In this document: positions 14,978-21,354 of the stretch, in pieces | Position numbering within the stretch: position 1 is the stretch's first letter | Layout: the number at the start of each line of letters is the position of its first letter | IMG/VR virus record: IMGVR_UViG_3300009593_000092 | Coordinates: 1-28,232 of that record | Length of the DNA: 28,232 nt | DNA from: a virus | Direction: 5' to 3' (one strand) | Translations under genes and position numbers: made by a program | Notes under the pieces: model-generated | The model's input: only the letters and a program-made list of their open reading frames with translations | The model's database searches: none | What the model was told of the DNA's origin: nothing

Positions 14978-16290
14978 TAGAAATTTCCGTCGCTAAATGG
15001 GTCAATCTCTGAGAAGTCGATGAAGGACTCTTCTTGTGTTCCTCCTATTTCCTCACCTTGTGAGGCTACCTCTTCGAACTCCTCATTTTGTGCCAGAACG
15101 TCCGCTGGAGTGTCCAGTTCTTCGTCTGGCGTAAGAATCAGAGTATCAGTAATACCTGCGAAGGAGCCTTCAGGGACAAATGTTAATCTCCTGAATGAAC
15201 CAGTCGTTATGATGGTAATACTGAATCTATCTACACCATTTTCGTCTATGATGTTACCCTCTTCGGCCTCCAGTTTCAGAGGTGATAAAGCCTCCAACTG
15301 AATGTCAAGAACAAGGTTGTCTCCGTTGTCTTCTGCTACGATTTGGTCAGTCGTTAGACCTTCCGTTGCTAGGTTCGCTACTGTATTCTCAATTCCTCCG
15401 ACAATAATGTCGTTTGCGGTAAAACCGCCCCTCATTGGAACTACAGTAAGCTTGCCAGTCCATTCATCGTGGTGCAGAACACGAGCAGAAGGAGAAGTTG
15501 AAGTATGGTCGTCAAGACCAAAATCACTTGTCTTGTAGATAACTTCCCCTCTATTAAAGGTTCCGTATCCCTCTTGGGTTGAAACGTAACACTCAGCTCG
15601 TCCCTGAGCATGGTTGTCTTCGATGGAATCAATTTCCCGAATACCTGTGTTAAATATCTCATTGCTATACTCCAGTAAATCGCAAACCATTTGATACTGT
15701 GGAATGATACCGCCTGGGTAGAAAGGCGCCTCGTGTTCAACGAAAGTTATCTGGAATACCTTTTTATTAAAAGGAAAGTATACCAAATCTCCTTCGAATG
15801 GTCGGGACCTTAAAGATGACTGGGAACCTGTTTCTAGAGCCAGAGTATGAATAATTCCATCTGACTCAGGTTCTAAAACAATGTTGTCACTTGTCGACCC
15901 AAATGAATTAAACTCCATTCGGAATGTATCAAAACCACGTTGGTCCTTCTGATATGCAGACTCATACGTATCTTGGTATTCAATAGTTTCCCATGTCTTC
16001 CTTGACATGGTTATTCTCATGCGGTCTTTTATCTCAAGACCAAATTTTGAGTAAAACTCTCCCTCGCCTTCAAATCCGTCTGTGTTCTCAATAAGAACAG
16101 CAACGTTGAAGGAAGAGTCAAACTTTAACTGTTGAGACTGACCAAAAATTGAGTCTTCTTCAACAGCGTCTTTTCTAGGCAGATAGATGATATCCCATCC
16201 ACCTAGAAAAATTGTTTCTGCTGTAAGTGAGTCTATTAGACCCTGTTGACCAGAGTCAGAGTAGGGTCGTATATAAGGACTTACTGGCAT
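14977..16290 (-). CDS. 14: Neck protein gp14
   Basis: The protein has 437 residues from ATG 16290. The N-terminal core SPYIRPYSDSGQQGLIDSL, followed by ETIFLGGWDIIYLPR and IENTDGFEGEGEFYSKFG, matches the gp14 neck protein of T4-like marine phages. It is far longer than T4 gp14 (256 residues): the C-terminal 150 residues are beta-rich, then strongly acidic (EEFEEVASQGEEIGGTQEE). ATG 16290 is preceded by GTGGAGAACA; the in-frame ATG at 16320 would read through the Cys-peptide gene and lacks this ribosome site. The gene starts inside the last codons of the Cys-rich peptide (10-base overlap). Confidence 0.88.
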   Translation of the reverse strand: MPVSPYIRPYSDSGQQGLIDSLTAETIFLGGWDIIYLPRKDAVEEDSIFGQSQQLKFDSSFNVAVLIENTDGFEGEGEFYSKFGLEIKDRMRITMSRKTWETIEYQDTYESAYQKDQRGFDTFRMEFNSFGSTSDNIVLEPESDGIIHTLALETGSQSSLRSRPFEGDLVYFPFNKKVFQITFVEHEAPFYPGGIIPQYQMVCDLLEYSNEIFNTGIREIDSIEDNHAQGRAECYVSTQEGYGTFNRGEVIYKTSDFGLDDHTSTSPSARVLHHDEWTGKLTVVPMRGGFTANDIIVGGIENTVANLATEGLTTDQIVAEDNGDNLVLDIQLEALSPLKLEAEEGNIIDENGVDRFSITIITTGSFRRLTFVPEGSFAGITDTLILTPDEELDTPADVLAQNEEFEEVASQGEEIGGTQEESFIDFSEIDPFSDGNF

Positions 16291-16376
16291 TGTTCTCCAC
16301 AAGGGGTGTATTCGTCGCACTCACAAGGATTGCAACTACAGTTTTCGCACTCACAGTTTGGGTTATCGCAGGACAT
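16281..16376 (-). CDS. 31-residue Cys-rich peptide (metallothionein-like)
   Basis: Nine of 31 residues are Cys, at 3, 8, 10, 13, 15, 18, 20, 26 and 30, giving three CxC and alternating CxxC spacings with Asn, Glu and Pro between. No signal peptide is present, so in the reducing cytoplasm it would bind soft metals (zinc, copper) as metallothioneins do; an alternative is a metal-stapled virion tip or plug. The ATG overlaps the TAA of the Met-rich gene (TAATG) with AAAGGG four bases upstream, and its end overlaps gp14. This context makes it very likely to be translated late. Confidence 0.7.
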   Translation of the reverse strand: MSCDNPNCECENCSCNPCECDEYTPCGEQCQ

Positions 16377-16825
16377 TAAGCCCTTTCGATACTAAGGTCC
16401 ATTGAGCCTGGGTCAAAGGTTACATTATAAGTAAACGATACTGGTTCCATTACTGAACCTGCCGTATCGTCAATATAAGTACAAGCTGAAGCTATCATAT
16501 CGTTAGCCCATGACATACCCTCGTCTTGGAGAGCTGCACCCATCATCGCACTTCCGTGATTCATCATTTCTCCCATGTCAGGCATAACTGGCATAGAAGG
16601 CATTGACTCGTCTGCTGGGTCAGCGATACGAGAAACCATATCCATCATTGAACTACAAGGTTGACTTGGGTCAGAGGAAACGACTTGGTCAATAACTGAC
16701 ATCGCTTCTTTGGGAATACATTTTTCAACCATTCCCATAACGTGTTCTTTCGCGAGGTTAGTCGCGGCATCGGCACAAAGTCCTCCGATTACATTTGTCA
16801 ACATAGGTACGAGCATTGGTAACAT
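16376..16825 (-). CDS. Met-rich protein of the neck cluster (149 aa)
   Basis: Unrecognised. About 21 of 149 residues are Met. Between about 73 and 95 Met recurs every two to four residues (MPSMPVMPDMGEMMNHG), resembling the methionine motifs that bind Cu(I) in copper proteins. Four Cys are scattered (17, 36, 57, 114). The N-terminus MLPMLVPMLTNVIGGLC is hydrophobic without a basic n-region and may be membrane-associated. The C-terminal 30 residues look like beta-strands. ATG 16825 has a strong AAAGAGGTAAGA ribosome site. It sits between a membrane protein and the Cys-rich peptide. Confidence 0.7.
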   Translation of the reverse strand: MLPMLVPMLTNVIGGLCADAATNLAKEHVMGMVEKCIPKEAMSVIDQVVSSDPSQPCSSMMDMVSRIADPADESMPSMPVMPDMGEMMNHGSAMMGAALQDEGMSWANDMIASACTYIDDTAGSVMEPVSFTYNVTFDPGSMDLSIERA

Positions 16826-16827
16826 TC

Positions 16828-17118
16828 TTACCTCTTTCTATTTACGTGGCCATCCACGACTGTTTCTAGTTTTACCAGACGCTCCTCGATGGTTCGAACT
16901 CGGACAATTGTGTCCTGAACTTCTGGTGGTGGTTTAAAACTGTTTATCCATGCAGTATTACCTTCTACCTGTTTCGAACCATTCGCCAGTTCATTTTCCA
17001 AATAACTGAGCCGTTCTGTGAGACTGAAGTAACCCCAGACTCCGATAGCTACCGCTATGATAAGTGATATTAAGTTTCTCAAGGGTATCTGCAATTCTGA
17101 ATTTTCATTAAGTTTCAT
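16828..17118 (-). CDS. Single-pass membrane protein with coiled coil (96 aa)
   Basis: I start it at ATG 17118 (MKLNENSELQIPL), which follows AAAAAGAAACACCTA; upstream in-frame ATGs lie deep in the preceding gene without ribosome sites. A charged cytoplasmic N-terminus is followed by a membrane helix at about 13-32 (LRNLISLIIAVAIGVWGYFS), then heptad-like helices at 34-48 and about 68-85. Proteins of this form (NEN-x5-PL-x-NLI, TM, VWGYF) occur in other marine T4-like phages without known function. The stop lies two bases before the next ATG. The topology could suit a spanin-like or holin-partner role; that is inference. Confidence 0.75.
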   Translation of the reverse strand: MKLNENSELQIPLRNLISLIIAVAIGVWGYFSLTERLSYLENELANGSKQVEGNTAWINSFKPPPEVQDTIVRVRTIEERLVKLETVVDGHVNRKR

Positions 17119-17449
17119 TAGGTGTTTCTTTTTTGGCGGATATTCGCTCATCAATTTGTTTAAGTTTTGTAGTGCTGACATGCACGACAAAATCTACAAT
17201 AACAGGTAACAAGTCCCTGAAAGAAAGTGCTACCAGAAATGCCACCAAATATTCGAACTCTTTGTATTCTTCCAAATGACTTATTTGAAAGATGTAGTAT
17301 ATGAACAACATTCCTGAGCCCATATAAACTGCGTTACGAAAGAAGTCGGCGAATCTTGTTTTGACATCCTTTACCATTACTAAGACTGAGTACAACAAAA
17401 TAAAAATACCCATCAATACTAAGTTTAAGTTTTCTAGCAGAGTCTCCAT
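17108..17449 (-). CDS. Three-helix membrane protein, holin-like (113 aa)
   Basis: Three hydrophobic helices are visible at about 7-26, 40-57 and 66-90, followed by a charged, basic C-terminal tail (KLKQIDERISAKKE). Size and topology resemble class I holins, but no family signature is recognised and no lysozyme gene is adjacent. ATG overlaps the TGA of the upstream gene by one base (TGATG), with GGAGG nine bases before. It is the second of three consecutive membrane-protein genes between gp13 and gp14. Confidence 0.75.
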   Translation of the reverse strand: METLLENLNLVLMGIFILLYSVLVMVKDVKTRFADFFRNAVYMGSGMLFIYYIFQISHLEEYKEFEYLVAFLVALSFRDLLPVIVDFVVHVSTTKLKQIDERISAKKETPNET

Positions 17450-17808
17450 CAGTGATGCCCTCCGCCATGTTGTTCTCTAAGGTCTTCTTGTCTACGAATC
17501 TCTTCGTTAGCATTTATCATAACCTCTTCTTCTGAGAGGTCACATTTGAATGCAGTTAAGATTCTATGGGCGCCTTTGCCCTGAAGTATCAAGTTTAATG
17601 ACTCTTCGTAGTTGTCATTCGCATCATCCATCTCATGGTCTACTATCTTCTGTAAATTCATGCTCTCTCTGTGCAGGATCTTTTCAACTATTAATGGAAC
17701 CTGACTTATTGAGTATGCTAACCATAAAACGGCAAATACGAGAATCCAGAGAACCTTAGACTGTTTCACGACCATCGCTGCTTCGTGTTTGTTGTCCACT
17801 TGGGCCAT
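17449..17808 (-). CDS. Single-pass membrane protein with His-rich tail (119 aa)
   Basis: A polar N-terminus is followed by one membrane helix at about 19-36 (VLWILVFAVLWLAYSI). The remainder is a helical, acidic domain with an isolated Cys in FKCDLSEEEV and the end HGGGHH. The function is not recognised. ATG 17808 has a strong AAGGAGAAGA ribosome site 23 bases after gp13, so it is the first of the small genes between gp13 and gp14. The terminal His cluster could bind metal, which fits the Met- and Cys-rich neighbours, but this is inference. Confidence 0.75.
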   Translation of the reverse strand: MAQVDNKHEAAMVVKQSKVLWILVFAVLWLAYSISQVPLIVEKILHRESMNLQKIVDHEMDDANDNYEESLNLILQGKGAHRILTAFKCDLSEEEVMINANEEIRRQEDLREQHGGGHH

Positions 17809-17831
17809 TCTTCTCCTTTTTTACTGTTTTA

Positions 17832-18611
17832 TTATTCTATGAAAAAATCCATTGGGAGTTCGTAATTCAGACTCATTTCTTCTTCGAGTCTGGCTAAGTT
17901 TTCTTTCGCTTCCTGCATAATAGCATCGCCATTCAGACTTACTCCGCCTGGCAATTGAACTCCTACCAACTTAACAAGGTTCGAACCCCATTGGTATCGA
18001 ACCAACTCTGTGGCGTATTTCTTCAACCACATATCTGAAAATGCATCTGTGTTCTCTGTAGGGTCGAGTCTTTTAAATGCAACCATTACAATATAGTCGT
18101 GCAAATTAATGTCTGGTGCCCTATTAGCAGAAAGTCCGTTTACTGCTGAGGACGGCCACATTAAGTCGAGGTAGAGTTTATCCGTATGTCTATTGAAACG
18201 TATGTTCTGTCCTCTACTTCCAAATGTTTCATCGATGAGGTCCAGATGTTCCATCGTCATATGAAAGTTAGAAAGATTTCCTTGGGTCAGGTGAGGCATC
18301 TCGTTCATCATGTATTGATACTTGAAGGAGAACATCCCTGAAATGTTTCGGTGAGAAATAGGCGGTAAAATGCGCTCGATACCGATGTAAGAATCTGTTA
18401 CTGGTATGTAAGTATTATCGATGTCAGTCTGAGTGACTTGATGTCTAACGTATGTTCTTTCGCTTCCATCAAAGTGATATTCCTGCCACTTCTGGACTGC
18501 TTCATCGATTCTGTCTTCAACCTGTTCATCAGCCACGTTTATCTCAATGACTGGTTTCCCAAGTTTACGGAGACAGTATTCTTTAAAGTCTGCTCTACTA
18601 GCAATCGGCAC
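17832..18611 (-). CDS. 13: Neck protein gp13
   Basis: The protein has 259 residues. The start SRADFKEYCLRKLGKPVIEI followed by DEQVEDRIDEAVQKWQEYHF is the hallmark of gp13 in T4-like marine phages; further on, YIPVTDSYIGIERILPP and MWLKKYATELVRYQWGSNL agree. With gp14 it closes the portal after packaging and connects head to tail. The start codon is GTG (18611) with TAGGGGGTCCA before it. Transcription probably starts from the CTAAATAG motif at 18644-18651. Confidence 0.92.
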   Translation of the reverse strand: MPIASRADFKEYCLRKLGKPVIEINVADEQVEDRIDEAVQKWQEYHFDGSERTYVRHQVTQTDIDNTYIPVTDSYIGIERILPPISHRNISGMFSFKYQYMMNEMPHLTQGNLSNFHMTMEHLDLIDETFGSRGQNIRFNRHTDKLYLDLMWPSSAVNGLSANRAPDINLHDYIVMVAFKRLDPTENTDAFSDMWLKKYATELVRYQWGSNLVKLVGVQLPGGVSLNGDAIMQEAKENLARLEEEMSLNYELPMDFFIE

Positions 18612-18617
18612 TGGACC

Positions 18618-18653
18618 CCCTAAATAGTTTGGTTTATTACTATCTATTTAGGG
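18618..18653. promoter_or_regulatory. Interlocked divergent late-type promoters in a perfect inverted repeat
   Basis: CCCTAAATAG (18618-18627) and CTATTTAGGG (18644-18653) form a perfect 10-bp inverted repeat with a 16-base gap. Each arm is therefore CTAAATAG on its own strand, the TAAATA core of T4 late promoters. The plus arm points into the 18662 gene and the minus arm into gp13, both with leaders of about 25-30 bases. Confidence 0.55.
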
Positions 18654-18661
18654 ATTATGAA

Positions 18662-20014
18662 ATGATTGAATGGGGATTATCCTTCGGGTCACACGACTCG
18701 GCTATTGCCGTATTTGAAGATAATGAGCTTGTGTTCGCCACAGAGGGCGAAAAATGGTCTCGCAGGAAGCACGATAAACAACTTTCACAAAAACTTCTCT
18801 CCTATGTTTTAGAAAAATGGGGAGAACCTACCGAAATTTACTACTTTGAAGACTGGGAAAAGAAAGAGCATAGGAGAAAAGTCGCAGGACAAGAACCTAA
18901 ACTCAAACCCAGTATGATGGCTGGAAAGCATTACAATGTTTGGAACATTACTGGTCACCATCATTCACACGCTAGCTGGGGCTATTATTCTAGTCCATAT
19001 ACTGACTGCACAACCATCGTCATCGACGCTATCGGTGAATGGGATACTATGTCTATCTGGAGATGCTCGGGGGGACGAATGTCAAAAATTTCAGGATGGC
19101 ATTATCCAGAGTCGTTAGGACTATTATATACTGCAGCGACAATAGCGGGTGGATGGAAACCCAACTCAGAAGAATACAAGATGATGGGCGCCTCAGCTTA
19201 TGGTCAAGGCGACAAAGAATATAAACATCTCAAAGAACTCTGGAAATCAGGATACAACTTTCATAAAGGATGGAAATATGAAGGTGACAAGTTTGAAATA
19301 GCGGCAGGTGCTCAGAGAGTTTATAGAGAAGCCCTAGAGTTGATAACAAGATACGTAACTGGACCTATTGTTCTCGTTGGTGGATGTGCGTTAAATACAT
19401 CTGCAAATAAAAATATTGGAGGAGAACTTTACATTCCTCCTGCTCCAAATGATGCTGGTTCGGCGATAGGATGTGTTTTAGCACATAAACAAATTCAACT
19501 TGACATCAACCCATTTTTAGGGTATAATATATCCAATGAACTTAAGCTAGAAAAACTATATGATTGCTTGGCTACCACAGGACTTGTGGGTTCTTGTCAC
19601 GGGCGTACAGAGTTCGGACCTCGTGCACTTGGTTCTAGGTCTATACTTGCTGACCCCCATGTTAAGGGATGGAGGGAGAAACTCAACAAGATCAAAAAAC
19701 GAGAACCTTGGAGACCATTCGGAATGATGTGTAGAGAAATAGACTTAGAGAAATATGTCTATAGACACAGACCTTCTCCTTATATGGACCAATGTTTTGA
19801 TGCCAAAGAAACCTTAGACGAATATGAAGACCTGAAACACAAAGACGGAAGTGTTCGTGTTCAGACAATAAAGAGTGACCATCCTCTTTGGCCTTTATTT
19901 GACAGATGGCCGATACTTGTAAATACATCGTTGAACTTGAACGGAAGTCCACTTGTCAACGATGAAGCCGACCTTGAAGAGTTTAAGAGGTCAACTGACT
20001 TAATGATACCATGA
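18662..20014 (+). CDS. Carbamoyltransferase (TobZ/NodU/CmcH family)
   Basis: The protein has 450 residues from ATG 18662 (AGGGA seven bases upstream; the earlier in-frame ATG 18629 overlaps the late promoter region). The Kae1-like N-terminal half shows LSFGSHDSAIAVFEDNEL, the EGEKWSRRKHD segment, the metal-binding GHHHSHASWGYYSS (98-111), VIDAIGEWD (D122, D128), EEYKMMGASAYG and VGGCALN. The C-terminal half has GRTEFGPRALGSRSILADP and WRPFG, then LVNTSLNLNGSPLV. The family transfers carbamoyl phosphate, through carbamoyl-AMP, to a hydroxyl group; known acceptors include antibiotics, Nod factors and, for phage relatives, 5-hydroxymethylcytosine in DNA. It is somewhat shorter than NodU (about 560). 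It leads the plus-strand cluster. The acceptor here is unknown. Confidence 0.88.
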   Translation: MIEWGLSFGSHDSAIAVFEDNELVFATEGEKWSRRKHDKQLSQKLLSYVLEKWGEPTEIYYFEDWEKKEHRRKVAGQEPKLKPSMMAGKHYNVWNITGHHHSHASWGYYSSPYTDCTTIVIDAIGEWDTMSIWRCSGGRMSKISGWHYPESLGLLYTAATIAGGWKPNSEEYKMMGASAYGQGDKEYKHLKELWKSGYNFHKGWKYEGDKFEIAAGAQRVYREALELITRYVTGPIVLVGGCALNTSANKNIGGELYIPPAPNDAGSAIGCVLAHKQIQLDINPFLGYNISNELKLEKLYDCLATTGLVGSCHGRTEFGPRALGSRSILADPHVKGWREKLNKIKKREPWRPFGMMCREIDLEKYVYRHRPSPYMDQCFDAKETLDEYEDLKHKDGSVRVQTIKSDHPLWPLFDRWPILVNTSLNLNGSPLVNDEADLEEFKRSTDLMIP

Positions 20015-20337
20015 TAATAACAAATACAATACTTACTGTACCAGACAAAGAGTTTTCCTTTAAAGACGAAATAAAAGAATATCTGTATCAGTTTGTAGAA
20101 AAACATCCTTTCAGAGTGTTGAACAAACGAATAGCTGACGCACATGGCGAGGACTTATTCTCAATGACATTCGTCCCACCAAACATCGCTGTACTTACTC
20201 AACGATATCCGTTGAAACAACAATACAAAAGCGTCTTAATATTGAGAGAAGACGCCTTCAACATCCTACGAGAAAATGGAATCAAAGTCGATACATCGTT
20301 ACCATTTGAAGCTGAATATCAGTCTGATTCTGAATGA
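20011..20337 (+). CDS. Hypothetical cluster protein (108 aa)
   Basis: Unrecognised. Its ATG overlaps the TGA of the carbamoyltransferase gene (ATGA) and its 3' end overlaps the next gene by 62 bases, so it belongs to the same transcript and is probably coupled. It is a soluble alpha/beta protein with no Cys, no membrane segment and an acidic C-terminus (AEYQSDSE). No catalytic motif is evident. Confidence 0.65.
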   Translation: MIITNTILTVPDKEFSFKDEIKEYLYQFVEKHPFRVLNKRIADAHGEDLFSMTFVPPNIAVLTQRYPLKQQYKSVLILREDAFNILRENGIKVDTSLPFEAEYQSDSE

Positions 20338-20767
20338 GATAGAAGCCGTCAAAGAAAGACTGACAGTCCTTGAATACCAGAACCAATGGTGTCTTCAGTT
20401 ACCAAAAGGTGAAACTAATCCGACATATGGTTCTCGCGAAGGTAAAGACCTAAAACACACAGAGTTAGACTTCAATGAATGGTTGTTTGAGGATATGGCT
20501 TATACTCGGACAGTAGTTGAACTGATGAAGATGACAAGAACAAGATACATGGAAAACGAACCTAAGTCTTGCATGTCTTACCACAAAGACCCCTCAAAAA
20601 GAATTCATATTCCATTGATAACTGACCCAGACTGTTTCATTCTGGTTGGGAAAACAATACATCATCTTGAAGTAGGTGACGCGTATCTCGTTGATACAAC
20701 GCAGAAACATTCCTTTATAAATATGAGTAAAAAGTGTAAGAGAGTTCATCTAGTAGGAGGAGTGTGA
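20276..20767 (+). CDS. Asp/Asn beta-hydroxylase-like 2OG-Fe(II) oxygenase (1)
   Basis: The protein has 163 residues. A jelly-roll core is visible: H103-x-D105 (YHKDPSKRIHIPL) and H145 (QKHSFIN) supply the iron site, and R156 (KRVHLVGG) is placed to hold 2-oxoglutarate. The order and spacing match the aspartyl/asparaginyl beta-hydroxylase family. The N-terminal MESKSIHRYHLKLNI aligns with MEDVQLIKLDI of the oxygenase at 24149, supporting ATG 20276 despite the overlap. Both proteins also share FxEMxYTxxV before the core. It presumably hydroxylates a small molecule or side chain. It ends in a GTGA overlap with the SGNH gene. Confidence 0.75.
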   Translation: MESKSIHRYHLKLNISLILNEIEAVKERLTVLEYQNQWCLQLPKGETNPTYGSREGKDLKHTELDFNEWLFEDMAYTRTVVELMKMTRTRYMENEPKSCMSYHKDPSKRIHIPLITDPDCFILVGKTIHHLEVGDAYLVDTTQKHSFINMSKKCKRVHLVGGV

Positions 20768-21354
20768 TATACATTTTCGGCGACTCGTTCGCAGAGCCTT
20801 GCGCTTCGAACCATGATTATCTATGGTACAAAAACATCTCAGCGGAAAAGAAGGTTCATTACGGCAAGTCGGCAACAGGTCCAATATATACTATGGGGAA
20901 AGTCTATGAGTGCATTGAGTCTCAGTACATAACCCCAGAAGATAAAATGGTTGTGATGTTGTCAGACCCAAAACGAGAGGACCATTACGATGGGATGCAT
21001 CTAAGAATGTGTCTTGCAAATTATATTTATTTTTTGAAGTCATATTCAGAGCAGTACAAAGTACGGATTATCGTCTTCACCTGTTTCGCTAAAATGCTTG
21101 ACCCAAAGATGGTTGAGAATATTGACTCGTTTCATTTTCGTTTCTACCCAAACTCTTTATCTTGGATATCGGCAAATGAAATAGGAGAAGAGATACCAGA
21201 AAGAGACTTGAGGTCCAACCACTTCAAGAAGAAAAACCATCTCGTTTTAGCTGGAATTATCCGCAACCATTTTTACGGACAAACTAACCCAGAAATCTGG
21301 GATATGAAAACCGACACATTTTACCCCTCTTCGGAGTTTATTTACGATGCTTAA
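20764..21354 (+). CDS. SGNH/GDSL-type hydrolase-like protein
   Basis: The protein has 196 residues. The N-terminal strand IYIFGDSFAEP carries the GDS motif with S8 as presumed nucleophile. SNHFKKKNHLVLA at 151-163 carries the Asn-His/His pair expected near the C-terminus of the fold (H153 or H159). D68 and the SATGP segment could be the remaining blocks. Members are esterases or acyl and acetyl transferases and hydrolases. The start is GTG 20764 with GGAGGA upstream and a GTGA overlap with the preceding oxygenase. In this cluster it may add or remove an acyl group or release a product. Confidence 0.7.
   Translation: MIYIFGDSFAEPCASNHDYLWYKNISAEKKVHYGKSATGPIYTMGKVYECIESQYITPEDKMVVMLSDPKREDHYDGMHLRMCLANYIYFLKSYSEQYKVRIIVFTCFAKMLDPKMVENIDSFHFRFYPNSLSWISANEIGEEIPERDLRSNHFKKKNHLVLAGIIRNHFYGQTNPEIWDMKTDTFYPSSEFIYDA

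Noticed and set aside
16291-16320. Upstream ATG of gp14
   Set aside because: The extension overlaps the Cys-rich peptide gene; ATG 16290 has GGAG five to eight bases upstream and starts at the conserved SPYIRP region.
16832-16860. TAAATA-containing motif ahead of the Met-rich gene
   Set aside because: It lies only about 20 bases before the ATG and inside the end of the preceding gene, too close for a promoter with a ribosome site.
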